From: Tsukamurella sp. TY48
Lineage (GTDB): Bacteria > Actinomycetota > Actinomycetes > Mycobacteriales > Mycobacteriaceae
DNA length: 64,000 nucleotides
Direction: 5' to 3'
NCBI RefSeq assembly: GCF_019656655.1
Contig: NZ_BPMV01000001.1
Location: 1,550,001-1,614,000, forward strand
Part shown: positions 25,334 to 36,000 of the stretch, piece after piece
How positions within the stretch are numbered: position 1 is the first letter of the stretch
Layout: each line of letters begins with the position of its first letter
The notes under the pieces: generated by a model
What the model was told of the DNA's origin: nothing
What the model saw: only the letters and a program-made list of their open reading frames with translations
Database searches by the model: none
Program-made: the position numbers and the translations under genes

Positions 25334-28300
25334 TTAGCCCCACAGGTCCTCCCCCGCATCGGCTTCGCCGCGACGCAGGCCGTTCCACGCGACCTGCACC
25401 AGACCGGACGTCGCGCCACGTCCCGGATGGAAACGCCCACGTCCGGGCACCCCGAAACGCTGCCCGCGCTCACCGCCGATATCGACGGTGAACTTGTCCG
25501 CGGACATCGCGAGTGCCATGGAGCTCTGTGTCGCCATGAACTGGACCATGGGATCGGAGCTCGACTTGTAGAGGAACTCTGCGTCGTTGAGAATCAGCAC
25601 CACGTGGAATCCGCGAATCACACCATCGTTCATCAACTTCACTGTTTGCGTGATCGGATTCGTTCGGTCTCCACGGCCGACGACGGTGTCGTAGTCATCG
25701 ATGATCAAGAAGATCTCCGGGCCGGTCCACCAGTCGCGGCGCGCCAACGCCGCGCTGTCGATGTCGTCCGGAATCCGGCGGTACGTGACCTTCATGGGGT
25801 CCGTTTCGCCCTCACCCATCCATTCGACGAGCTTGTCCTGCCACTTCTGCAGGAAGTCGCCCAGCTCGGATCCGTGTACTCCGATGTTCTTGGGGTTCGG
25901 GGCGAACGCCCCGCGATGCACTCGCTTCGGGTCCAGGAGAGCGATAGCACCGTCGTCGATGGTCGGATAACGCTCACTGATCGCCTCGATGAGGGTGTGC
26001 ACGAGACCGGAACGGCCCGAGCCGCTGTCTCCCACCGCGAACATGTGCGCTTCGCGGCCGAAGTCCGCTATCGCCATGCCACCGTCGGACTCCCGGATCC
26101 CGAAGGGCAGACGAACCCGCTCACGGTCAGTGGTCGCGACGGGGAGGTGTGCGAACAGGTCCCGCTCAAGAATCACCTCGGGCAGCGCCAGCAACTGAGG
26201 AGCCACCGCACCGGTCGCATTACCCCGGCGGATGCGGCCGACGATCTCGGCGATGCCGTCACTCAGCGTTCCGGCGGTCGGATCGCCGTCGGCTCGCGGC
26301 AGCGCCACCAGCGCGAGCAGGTCCCGATCGGTGGTGATGACGTGTCCAGGCCTGTCAGGAACGAGCTTGTTGCGCTGCGAGTTGACCACCGACATGTCGT
26401 AGCTCGCAGTCGAGATGCGTCCCTCGATGATCGTGTGCATGTGGCTCGACAACCCGCGGAGAACAGTGTTGCGGGCTGTGGTGACCACGAAGTGCACGCC
26501 GTAGTTGAGCGCGCCGGAGGCCAACGCCTCCAGCACCGGCACCTTGTTCTCGAAGACGCCCCCCTCGGTCACGGTCGCATCGAAACCGTCGATCACGATG
26601 AAAACGTCACCGAAGGCGTCCTCCTCCAGCACCGGCGAGGACTGATCCGCACGCAGGCGCCGATACTCCGCCATCGAGTTGACCCGGTACTTGCGGAAGA
26701 GCTTCACGCGATGGTTGATCAGATCGGACATCTGCGTGATGATCCGGTTGATCGCGTCCTCCTCGGACCGCGTCGCGATCTTGGAGATGTGCGGGAGATC
26801 CTCCAGGCGCATCCATCCGCCGCCGGTGTAGTCGACGACGAAGAACTGCACCTGCTCCGGCGAATGGGTCAGCGCCAGCGACGTGACCAGGGTCATCGCG
26901 GCGGTCGTCTTACCCTTCTGCGGCCCGGAGTAGATGAGCACGTTGCCCTGGCCGCCCGAAAGATCAAGATGCCAGACCGGCTGCTGGTGCCGGGCGGGAT
27001 CGTCGAAGACACCGAACGGGATCTTGAGCGACGCCGGCGTGGTGGGTGTGGGAGCCTGCCACTCATCCTCTGCGAGAGACGGTTCCACCGCATCAAGAGT
27101 CGTGGTCGTCAGCTCGGGGAGCCAGGGCTTGTACGCCGGTCGCGCGGGTGCGTTGGTCAGCAGTTCCTTGACGACGGTGAAGACGGTCGGCGCGGCGCGG
27201 ATCTCCTCCTCGGTGCGTACCACCTCTTCCTCTTCCAGGATCGACACGTCGAGGTCGGGGATGTCGACACTGCCCGCGGTGAATCCGCGGGAGGCGAGAG
27301 CCGTGGTCGATACGACCGGGGCTTCCTTGACCACCGGCGCTTCGATCACGGTGGGCGCGAAGTACGGCTTGCCTGTGAAGCCCGCGTAGAAGCGAATGAG
27401 ATCGTCCTCGTGCAGGGTCTTCATCAGGCCGTTGCCCGGCTTGCCGGGCAGGTTCTTCGCATCCGGCACACCGATCACCGCACGGGAATCGCCGGCGGTG
27501 CCGGTGCGAAGTGCGATGTGGTAGTGGATGTTCGACTCGAGTCCGCGGGACCGGGCCATCTCCGCGTTCTGGGACGCGAGCAGCAGGTGCACGCCCACGG
27601 AGCGGCCGACGCGGCCGATCTGCGAGAAGATGTTCACGAATTCCGGTTTGGCCTCGAGCAACTCGGTGTACTCGTCGATCAGGACGACGAGTGCGGGCAT
27701 CGGCTCCAGGTCCGGACAGTGCCCGGACTCCCGCGCCTTCTCGTATTCGGTGAGTCCGATGATGTTGAACGACGGGTACTTCGCCGCGGCATCGTCGAAG
27801 ATCTGCTGACGCCGCTTGAGCTCGCCCGTGATCACCTCCATCATGCGGTCGACCATGCTCTCGGACTTCTCGAGGTTGGTGACCACCGCGGCAACGTGCG
27901 GAATGTCCTCCATCCCCTGGTAGGTCGCACCGCCCTTGAAGTCGACGAGCAGGAGGTTGAGCATCGTCGGCGAATGGAACAGGCACGCATCGAGAACGAG
28001 GCAGCGCAGGAACTCCGACTTGCCGGAGCCGGACGTACCGATCATCTCGCCGTGGGGGCCGGTACCGCCCTGGCTGGCCTCGCGGATGTTGAGGTGGATG
28101 CGGCTGCCGTCCGGCGCGAAGCCGATGGGGAAGTTCAGGCGGCGCGGATCGTCGAAGCGCTTGATCCGCTGCCAGAACTGCACCACGTCGATCGCACCGG
28201 GATCCTCCACGCCGACGAGGCTGGCCCAGTCACGGCCGGTGTCCTGCCGCTCCTTCGACTGCAGAGATGCCGTGGTCTCGAGCTCCCACCGGGCCAGCTT

Positions 28301-29554
28301 CCGCGCCGCGGTGTGGGCGTCGACGGCATCGACGTAGTCCGCACGTGCGATCTCCTTGGGCGACTCCAGCGGCAGATCCGAGTCCCAGCGCGTCACGATC
28401 CCGGCGGGGTCCACGGTGAGCTGCACCGCGTGCGGGAATCCGTCGACCACGCCGTCCGGCGGGTTCAGCAGGATCCACGTGACATCGGCGAGCGAGGCGA
28501 TGGCCTGGTCGGTGAGTCGTGCGCGCTCGGCCGAGTCCACGATCACGACGGTGTGCCGGGTCCTGCCCGAGACCTCGGATTCCGTGGTGAAGGGGCGCGA
28601 GTAGTCGACCACCCGGCTCCCGTCGCCGGACGGTGCATCATCGCCGCCCGCGAGCTCGTCGAGGAAGTCGGTCCAGTTGCCGTACACCATCCGCCGCGAT
28701 CCGAGGGCGTCCACCAGCGTGGGATGCTGCGCGTGCGGCAGCCACTTGGTGTACTCCCACGGGCCCCCGTCGGGCTGGTCCGTGACCACCGCGAGACGCA
28801 GGCGATCCGGACCGTGCGTGATGGTGAGGTGCTCGATCATCGCCCGCACCATTCCCGTTGCACGCTCGCGATCGCCACCGACCCCGAGCAGGGGGAAGTT
28901 GCGGAGCGTCAGCGCGAGGGGCATGTCCGCGACCGTCGAGTGGGTGTGCAGGAATTTGACGGTCTCCGTCCACTGCACCGGATCGAGGAACTCGCCGTCG
29001 GGCGCCTCCGGGGTGCGGAGCTTGGCCTTGGGCACGATGCGGCCGCGGCCGTACCGTGCGGCGGTGAACCGGCTCTTGCGCTCCTCGTCGCCTCCGTTGA
29101 CCTCCCACATACGTTCCCCGCCGATGAGCGAGGTCACCACGGCCGGATCGGGATACGCGTGCTGGAGCGCCTCGTGATAGTTCCGGCCGCGAGCGAGGGC
29201 CTTCTCCCGGGAGGCGCCGATGGAGCGGCTCGCCTGCTTGCGGTCGTGGAGCAGCTGCGCGCGGGACTTGCCGCCGCTGCCGCCGGGGCCGCCGCCCATG
29301 TACGCGAACATGCCGAACAGGAGCATCATCGGCATGAGCAGCATCACCGGGTTGAAGCCCCGGTTCATGCGGATCATCATGAATAGCATGCCGAGCACGG
29401 CCACCACCATGACCACCGGCATCATCACCGTGCGCCACTTACCGGGTGGGTCCACCTCGTCGATCGTGTCCGGCGTGCGGACCTCGACCTCCTTCTTGAT
29501 GACCCGGGGCTCCTTCTTGGGATGGAGCGGCGGTTCGAAGACCTGCCTACTCAT
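25334..29554 (-). CDS. eccC: Type VII secretion ATPase EccC (single-chain, three FtsK/SpoIIIE domains)
   Basis: 1406 residues. Two N-terminal membrane helices (about 40-90) are followed by three FtsK/SpoIIIE-type ATPase domains. P-loops: GTSGSGKSEF (about 498-507), SGPQKGKTTA (about 873) and GDSGSGRSGL (about 1173). The third has Arg in place of the P-loop Lys. Domain 1 has the family's LLVDFKGGA Walker B strand. EccC is the motor of the ESX system and recognises substrate signals through its last domain. The EccCa and EccCb halves are fused here, unlike ESX-1. The ATG overlaps the eccB stop (ATGA). Confidence 0.96.
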   Translation of the reverse strand: MSRQVFEPPLHPKKEPRVIKKEVEVRTPDTIDEVDPPGKWRTVMMPVVMVVAVLGMLFMMIRMNRGFNPVMLLMPMMLLFGMFAYMGGGPGGSGGKSRAQLLHDRKQASRSIGASREKALARGRNYHEALQHAYPDPAVVTSLIGGERMWEVNGGDEERKSRFTAARYGRGRIVPKAKLRTPEAPDGEFLDPVQWTETVKFLHTHSTVADMPLALTLRNFPLLGVGGDRERATGMVRAMIEHLTITHGPDRLRLAVVTDQPDGGPWEYTKWLPHAQHPTLVDALGSRRMVYGNWTDFLDELAGGDDAPSGDGSRVVDYSRPFTTESEVSGRTRHTVVIVDSAERARLTDQAIASLADVTWILLNPPDGVVDGFPHAVQLTVDPAGIVTRWDSDLPLESPKEIARADYVDAVDAHTAARKLARWELETTASLQSKERQDTGRDWASLVGVEDPGAIDVVQFWQRIKRFDDPRRLNFPIGFAPDGSRIHLNIREASQGGTGPHGEMIGTSGSGKSEFLRCLVLDACLFHSPTMLNLLLVDFKGGATYQGMEDIPHVAAVVTNLEKSESMVDRMMEVITGELKRRQQIFDDAAAKYPSFNIIGLTEYEKARESGHCPDLEPMPALVVLIDEYTELLEAKPEFVNIFSQIGRVGRSVGVHLLLASQNAEMARSRGLESNIHYHIALRTGTAGDSRAVIGVPDAKNLPGKPGNGLMKTLHEDDLIRFYAGFTGKPYFAPTVIEAPVVKEAPVVSTTALASRGFTAGSVDIPDLDVSILEEEEVVRTEEEIRAAPTVFTVVKELLTNAPARPAYKPWLPELTTTTLDAVEPSLAEDEWQAPTPTTPASLKIPFGVFDDPARHQQPVWHLDLSGGQGNVLIYSGPQKGKTTAAMTLVTSLALTHSPEQVQFFVVDYTGGGWMRLEDLPHISKIATRSEEDAINRIITQMSDLINHRVKLFRKYRVNSMAEYRRLRADQSSPVLEEDAFGDVFIVIDGFDATVTEGGVFENKVPVLEALASGALNYGVHFVVTTARNTVLRGLSSHMHTIIEGRISTASYDMSVVNSQRNKLVPDRPGHVITTDRDLLALVALPRADGDPTAGTLSDGIAEIVGRIRRGNATGAVAPQLLALPEVILERDLFAHLPVATTDRERVRLPFGIRESDGGMAIADFGREAHMFAVGDSGSGRSGLVHTLIEAISERYPTIDDGAIALLDPKRVHRGAFAPNPKNIGVHGSELGDFLQKWQDKLVEWMGEGETDPMKVTYRRIPDDIDSAALARRDWWTGPEIFLIIDDYDTVVGRGDRTNPITQTVKLMNDGVIRGFHVVLILNDAEFLYKSSSDPMVQFMATQSSMALAMSADKFTVDIGGERGQRFGVPGRGRFHPGRGATSGLVQVAWNGLRRGEADAGEDLWG

Positions 29555-31152
29555 TTCGCCCCCTTCGGGTCGATGGTCGCGACGACCGGATCATCGGGGC
29601 CACCGTCGTGCTTGATCGAGGCACTGGCCTTGGAGAGGGTCGGGCCCTGCGCGAACAGGCTCACGATGGTCCACGGAGCCGGAACCGGATTCGCCAGTCC
29701 GAGCGCCTTGGCCGAGCTGCCCTGCTGGTTGCTGCCCTGATCGTCGATGCCGTAACGGATCCCGGTATCGGCCACCCAGAACTGCCCGCCCTGCTCGCGA
29801 GTGTCCGCCGCGGAGCCCGTCACGTAGACGTAGCGGCCGGTGGTCGCGGGCATGTACACATCGTCCGCGATGGTCCCCTGCGAGGCCGGCGCGCCGATCA
29901 GCCGGATGCGAGCGGCGTTCTGCTGCTGGGTGAGCGGCAGGGTGCGCGCCACCATCACCCGCTGGGTGGCGGTGGGCTGATCGCCGCTGCGCGCCCAGGA
30001 GTAACAGGTGACGGGGTCGGCCGCGGCGTCGACGATCCGGACGGTGCCCGACGGGAAGTGGTCCACCGCGATCCGGCCGCCCACCTTCGGCCACTGATTC
30101 GCCTTGGCACTGTCGATCTCGACGACCCCGCTGCGCACCGGTGAAGCCGTCTGCAGGATCGATGCCGCGGTCTGCGAGACCTGCTGGATGCCGTCCGCGG
30201 CGACCACGTAGTAGGTCCAGCCACCGTCGACGGTCGGCACGCGCACCGTCGTTCCCACGAGGATCCGCTCCGTGTTGGGGAACCGCGCGGGCTTACCGGC
30301 GTCCACGATGGGCGGGACGTCGATCGGTTCGCGGGAGGCGAGGGCGTTGAACAGCCCCGCCGACATGGGGATGACCTTCTCGTCGATGCGGATGCCGAGA
30401 GCTTCCCGGATCGCCGAGTTGCGCAGGTCGAGACGTGCTCGGGCGACCACTCCTCGATCCTGGTACAGCAGCCAGGTCTGGCCGTCGAAGGAGACCACCC
30501 GGGCCGCGTTGCCGGCGATGTCGTCGGTGCCCTCGGCGGGCGAGAGATCGCCACCGATGAGCGTCACCTTGACCGCGGATGTCGCGGTCGTGGGAAGGCC
30601 GGTGTTCGGGTCGAGCGGCACCGCGGCACCCGTGGCGGTGGTGTCGCACACCGCCCACTTCGAATCCTGGCTATCGGAGTTGCGGATCACGTTCGGTGCG
30701 TACGGGATACCGACCATCGGTCCGCGCGGCATCTTCTCGATCTCGGCGGACTTGGCTTGGACGGGCTTGGCGGGCGAACCGACGATGAGCTGGCCGGAGG
30801 TCACGTTCGGCACGGGGCTGAGCGCATCGCCGACCTTGACGTACAGGGCGCCGGTCTGGCTGTCCTGGATGAGGTCACCGTCGCCCACCTTGCCCGCGGG
30901 GAAGATGACGGCGGCGATGATGCAGCCGAGCGCGACCACGAGACCGGCGGCGAGGGCCACGTAGAGGGGCGATCCCTGGTATTTCTTGACGTCGTCGATC
31001 CAGCGGGTGTCCCTGCGTACCAGTGCTTCCTCGTTGCGGCGTTGCAGATACGATTCGCCCGACTTCTGGTACTTGGAGGTGAGTCGAAAGCCGCGAACCC
31101 GTTCCTGCAGGCCGGATTTGGGGTTGTTCGGATCGGGGTTGATGTCCGCCAT
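29551..31152 (-). CDS. eccB: Type VII secretion protein EccB
   Basis: 533 residues: a short cytosolic N-terminus with the typical QVRG-like start (QERVRGFRLTSKYQ), one membrane helix (about 60-82) and a large periplasmic domain of repeated EccB type. The ATG at 31152 follows GGGAG and lies 2 bases after the eccA stop; a longer frame exists upstream inside eccA but is not needed. EccB contacts EccC and EccD and projects into the periplasm. Gene order eccA-eccB-eccC is canonical. Confidence 0.93.
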   Translation of the reverse strand: MADINPDPNNPKSGLQERVRGFRLTSKYQKSGESYLQRRNEEALVRRDTRWIDDVKKYQGSPLYVALAAGLVVALGCIIAAVIFPAGKVGDGDLIQDSQTGALYVKVGDALSPVPNVTSGQLIVGSPAKPVQAKSAEIEKMPRGPMVGIPYAPNVIRNSDSQDSKWAVCDTTATGAAVPLDPNTGLPTTATSAVKVTLIGGDLSPAEGTDDIAGNAARVVSFDGQTWLLYQDRGVVARARLDLRNSAIREALGIRIDEKVIPMSAGLFNALASREPIDVPPIVDAGKPARFPNTERILVGTTVRVPTVDGGWTYYVVAADGIQQVSQTAASILQTASPVRSGVVEIDSAKANQWPKVGGRIAVDHFPSGTVRIVDAAADPVTCYSWARSGDQPTATQRVMVARTLPLTQQQNAARIRLIGAPASQGTIADDVYMPATTGRYVYVTGSAADTREQGGQFWVADTGIRYGIDDQGSNQQGSSAKALGLANPVPAPWTIVSLFAQGPTLSKASASIKHDGGPDDPVVATIDPKGAK

Positions 31153-31154
31153 GG

Positions 31155-33074
31155 TCAGCTCTCCCAGTCTTCGAGCAGGTGCCATTCGGACCAGGGGAAG
31201 TTCGGCGACACCCGCAGCGTCTCCTCGTAGGCGAGCCGGACATCGTCGAGTTCCAGGGTGCGCAGGAGGGCGCGGCGCTCATCGGAACTGAGTGCCGAAC
31301 GGTCGATCGCGCTGACTCTGAAGTCGCGGAATCCGCGCGCCGTGGAGATCACGGTGCGCATGAATCGCGCGTTCGACATCAGGTCGATGCCGTTGCACAG
31401 CCGTCCCTTGAGGTCGAGTGCGCTGACCTGTGCGAGACGACGGTTGCTGTCGCGGAGGAATTCCCGCACTCCGGCTCCGAGTTCCTCCCGGGACCGCACC
31501 GCCACCGATTCGGCGATCTCCACCAGTTCCTCGGGGGTGAAGGCGGCGAACGCGATGCGCGTCGGGAAGCGCAGCGGCAGACCGGGGTTCACCTGGAGTA
31601 GGCGGTTCATGTCGTCGTCGTACCCGGCCAGAACCACGACCACTTTGTCGCGCAGCGGCTTATCGCCCTCGTTCTCGATGCGCGCCAGCAGGACTTCGAG
31701 GGCCTCGCGTCCGAACCGGGACGACTGATCCTCGCCGTCGCCCGCCACGAGGCCGTACGCCTCGTCGAGGAAGAACAGCCCACCGCGCGATTCATCGATG
31801 AGCTTGTTGGTGCGGATGCCGGCCTGCCCCACGTAGCCCGTCATCATGTCGCTGGGCTGGTGTTCGTAGACCTCGGGACGCGCGATCACACCGAGGCCGT
31901 AGTACAGCTTGGCGAGGATCCGCACGCCGGTGGTCTTACCGGTGCCGGGCGGGCCGGAGATGATCGCGGACAGCCGCATCTCCTCCTCGCTGTACTCCTC
32001 GCCGGCTTCCTCGCTGAGTTCCTGGCGCTCCCGGTCCATTTCGACCTTCGACGCGAGACGCCGGATCTGCGCCTTCACGTCCGGGCTGCCCACCAGCCCG
32101 TCGAGTTCGCGCCATGCCTCTGCGAGCACGTCGTCGCGGCGACGATCGAGGCTCTGTTGCTCGATCTGTTCGGCGGTGGTGCCGGAGGTGGGGTCCCAGG
32201 GATCGGTGCGGGTGTTCATCGATTCGGCGGTCACCACCTCGAGCACCCCGCCCGCGGCCGCGTGATCGAGATCGGGCCGCGAGGCGATCCAGGCGCGGGC
32301 GTCACGCAACAGCTTGGTGGCAGCTTCCTCCTCACCGGTGGCGCGCAGCGCGTACGCCTGGGTGACGATCAAGCTGGCCTGGACGAGTTTGAACTCCTCG
32401 CTACCGAGGGCGTTCTTGGTGGCGGACAGCGCCTGGTGCGCGTCGCCGGTGCCCACCAGCGCCCGCGCCGTCAGCGCGGTGACGCCGAGCTGCCAGAAGC
32501 GCACGGCACCGTCGGTCTCGGGTGAGATCCACATGGGCTCGCGACTGTCCGCGACGGTGGCCAGCACCTCGGGCCAGCGATGCGCGAGGCCGAGGAGGCA
32601 GATCCACAGGTAGCGGATGTAGTTCCGCTGCGCGGGCGACTCGGGGCCCACCTCGCGCTGCAGCTTGGCCAACTCCTCGGCGGCCTCCGCGAGGAAACCC
32701 GCCTGCGCCAGGACGACGGCGGCGCCGGCGCGCGCATAGATCGCGTCGGTCACGGGCATACCGAGTTCGACGACGCCCATGTGCACCGGTGACTTCAGGC
32801 CGAGGGCTCCGTCGGCGGGGTCGACGGTGAGCCCGTTCCGCCGGAGTTCGGCTCCGAAGTTGCGGGCCGATGTGAGCACTCCGCGGGCCGCCTCCGGATC
32901 GCCGGCCTGCGACTTGTCGACGGCCATGAGGCCGATCCAGGCGTCGCACATGGAGGGGTCGGCGTCGACCGCGAGCCGGAAGGCGGTCGCGGACTCGGCT
33001 GTGTCGCCGCGCGTGGTCAGGGAACGCAGCCCCAGCGAGAAGTACCGCTGCGCTGTCGGAATCGTCTGTGTCAT
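31155..33074 (-). CDS. eccA: Type VII secretion AAA ATPase EccA
   Basis: 639 residues: an N-terminal TPR-like helical half (about 1-300) and a CbxX/CfqX-type AAA+ domain. Walker A is in SGPPGTGKTTG (about 364-374) and Walker B in GGLFFLDEAYGL; the arginine-finger region follows (LPLRFPTRIAF). The start MTQTIPTAQRYF at 33074 lies 5 bases after the preceding stop. EccA is cytosolic and is thought to help release substrates from EspG. Its presence separates this locus from ESX-4-type systems, which lack it. Confidence 0.93.
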   Translation of the reverse strand: MTQTIPTAQRYFSLGLRSLTTRGDTAESATAFRLAVDADPSMCDAWIGLMAVDKSQAGDPEAARGVLTSARNFGAELRRNGLTVDPADGALGLKSPVHMGVVELGMPVTDAIYARAGAAVVLAQAGFLAEAAEELAKLQREVGPESPAQRNYIRYLWICLLGLAHRWPEVLATVADSREPMWISPETDGAVRFWQLGVTALTARALVGTGDAHQALSATKNALGSEEFKLVQASLIVTQAYALRATGEEEAATKLLRDARAWIASRPDLDHAAAGGVLEVVTAESMNTRTDPWDPTSGTTAEQIEQQSLDRRRDDVLAEAWRELDGLVGSPDVKAQIRRLASKVEMDRERQELSEEAGEEYSEEEMRLSAIISGPPGTGKTTGVRILAKLYYGLGVIARPEVYEHQPSDMMTGYVGQAGIRTNKLIDESRGGLFFLDEAYGLVAGDGEDQSSRFGREALEVLLARIENEGDKPLRDKVVVVLAGYDDDMNRLLQVNPGLPLRFPTRIAFAAFTPEELVEIAESVAVRSREELGAGVREFLRDSNRRLAQVSALDLKGRLCNGIDLMSNARFMRTVISTARGFRDFRVSAIDRSALSSDERRALLRTLELDDVRLAYEETLRVSPNFPWSEWHLLEDWES

Positions 33075-33079
33075 TGTCC

Positions 33080-36000
33080 CTAGGTCGTCCCGGGCGTTCC
33101 TGGTCGCTGGCTCGCGAGGAACTTGGCGAATGTCCATGCGTACACCGCGGATTCGACGTCGAAGTAGCAGGCCGCCATCGTGGCGGCGAGAACCGCCCGC
33201 TCCAGCAGTCGATCCCGCAACTGTTCGGCTTCCGGGGGCTCCTGTCCCAGGTCGTCGGCGCGGGCCGGAATCCGGCCCAGGCACAGCGCGTCCGTGAGCG
33301 CCTCGTCGTCGATGTGGAGCTGCTCCAGGAGGGGCAGCGGGATCTCGGTGTGGCTGTCGAGGAATCGGCGTGCGTCCGTCCGCGCGAGTTCGAAGCCGAT
33401 CGCGTTCTCCGCGGCGATCGGCATCTGCTCCAGGTCCCGGAGCAGTGCTCGAGTCTGACGGGCGGCCTCGACCGGCGACAGCGACCGGATGTGGTCACGC
33501 CGGACCGGCGAGACCACGGCCTCGAACCGATTGAGTCCGCCGGGGATGACCGGGCCCACGCGCGTGACGCCCACGAGGTTCCCTGCGACGACGGGGCTGT
33601 ACGCCCGGCTCGGGTGGGTGGTGGCGACGGCTTCGACCAGGTAACCGCGGTCCTGCGCGTATTCCAGCAGACCGCGAACCGGATCGTCGACGGCTGCCCA
33701 GCGGTGCGATCCCGGAACGTTCCAGAGCACGCGGACATCCGCGGGGATCAGTACGCGGGGAGGAAGCCAGCCGGCGTCGGACGAGGTGACCACCACGATC
33801 TCCTCGGTGGGGCTCACGAGCAGCCCAGCAGCCCAGTGCAATCCGGATTCCGTGCTGTGCGGTCCGCCGGCCAGGGTGCCTGCGATCGATGCGACCACGT
33901 CGCGCACTCGCTGCAGGGCCGGGGAGAGCGGCATGACCTCGGGGCGGGAACGCCCCAAGATCATCGGGCCCGTCGCGACCACACGGGGGCGCGCGATCCG
34001 CTCCGGCGCATCGTCCGCCGGGGCGGCGGCCTCGACCGCTGGTTCCGGCTCTGCGTCGGTACCGGCCTCCGCAACGGCTTCGGCCTCGGCGTGCGGCTCT
34101 ACCTCGGCCTCTGCCTCCGCGTCGGCTTCCGCCTCGGTTTCCGCGAGACCATGGCTGACTACCGCCGGATCGATGTCGGCATCGTCGGCACGATCCGCGT
34201 CCGGTTCGGCTTCGGCTTCGGCCTCGGGGTCCGCTTCCGTATCCGCGTCCAGCTCGGCTTCGGCTTCCGCCTCCGGCTCGGCGTCTACATCGGTATCAAC
34301 CGCTGCTTCAGCTTCCAGCGCGGCTTCGACTTCTGTCTCTGCCTCTGCCTCGACGTCCGACTCGGTCTCGGTCTCCGCGATTGTTTCGGCGTCAACGCGA
34401 TCCTCGCTGACTAGCGCCGCAGCGACCTCGACGTCATCGGCACGATCCGCTTCCGGCTCAACCTCGGCTTCGGCTTCGGCCGTCGCGTCAGCTTCCAGCT
34501 CGGCCTCGACCTCCGGCTCTGCCTCTGCCTCTGCCTCTGCCTCTGCCTCTGCGAGAGGGTCGCTGACTACCGCGGCGTCGAGCTCGTCATCGGCGGCAAG
34601 ACCCGCTTCCTGCTCCGACTCGACTTCGGCATCCGCCTCTGGATCAGCTTCCACATCGACATCAGCCGCTGCGTCAGCATCCAGAACAGCTTCGAGCTCC
34701 GCTTCCGCTTCCGCTTCCGCTTCCGCTTCCGCTTCCGCTTCCGCTTCCGCTTGCGCTTCCGCTTCCGCTTCCGCTTCCAGAGGATGGTCTCCGACCGGCT
34801 CCGGATCGTCGACGAACTCGGAACGTTCTGCGGAATCGGTGTCCGGGCTCGCAGTGCCGTCAGCAATGAGCACGTCGGCGTCGTCGTCGACAGCTACGTC
34901 CTCGGCGGGCGCGGTCACGAGCGACCCGACCGGCACGATCGCGATGCCGGCGAGCGGACTGGGAGCGGGCTCCTCGTCGTTCTCCGGATCCCCCTCACTC
35001 ACCTCGTGATCGTCGGGATCCGGCGCATCGGTCTCGGCGAGCGCTACCGGGGATTCCGCCTCGACATCGGCGGTCGGATCGACCGCGTCCTCGTCAACGT
35101 CGGCCACGGACGGCGCGGACTCCGTCTCCACCAGACCGTCGTGACTCCCGGCCTCGTCGGCGGAGGCATCGGCGAGGTTTTCAGAGTCCGGTCGATCGTC
35201 TTCCTCGACATCATCGACAACGGAATCGACAGCCTCGGAACTGTTTTCGATCGCGAGATCAACCGCATCCGGGACCGCTTCGACATCCATCGACTCGACG
35301 GTCAATGCGTCGTCCGCGCTGGATTCCGTGTCAACCTCCGGCTCGGCGATCTCATCGATCTCCGTCGGATGCACGAGGCGCTCGTCGTTCTCGGCAAGGC
35401 GCACAGGCTGATCGGCCTCGACCAGCACCGCGTCCCGAACCTCGTCGACTTCACTCGACGGCTCGTCGAGCTCGGCCGGCGCGACGTCTGCGATCTCAGT
35501 GGCGTCGACGGCATCGTCGGATTCCGTACCGTGATCGGCCGACTCGGTATCCGGTTCCACCGCAACGGATTCCGAGAGTCCCGACTGGGGCGGCTCGGTG
35601 TCGCGATCCCACGGGGCAGCGCCCGGGACGCGGCCGAACGACATGAAGCCGTTGATCAGGGCACTGGAATCCACATCGACGAGTTCGACCTCATCGACAT
35701 CCGGGGCATCGGATTCGACTGTGCCCTCGTCGATGTCGGGTTCGGCGTCGTTCTCGACGTCGGTCGACGAAGCGTCGACCGACGAATCCTGATCGGTCTC
35801 GTCTGCGACTGTCTCCGCGACGGTCTCAGCGACAGACGCCGCAGGGGCGACGACCTCGGGGGCGACAACCTCGGAGGCGTTTGCCTCCACCCGATCCACG
35901 GCCTCGACCTGCGGCTCACCGGAGGGCGGGTTCGTCCCACCCGGCACGCGGCCGAAGGACAGGAATCCGGAGACCAGCGCGGCAGCGGCGTCGTACTCCT

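Noticed and set aside
25268..29386. A 1372-residue open frame on the plus strand opposite eccC
   Set aside because: It is the mirror of a real gene. High third-position GC leaves few stops on the other strand, and the translation is rich in Arg/His/Val and matches no family.
33075..33284. A longer eccA start
   Set aside because: It would overlap the FGR protein gene and adds no family residues; MTQTIPTAQRYF is the normal start.
34517..34778. Hexamer arrays as a CRISPR or non-coding satellite
   Set aside because: Units are 6 bases without spacers and stay in phase with the coding frame of the acidic protein.
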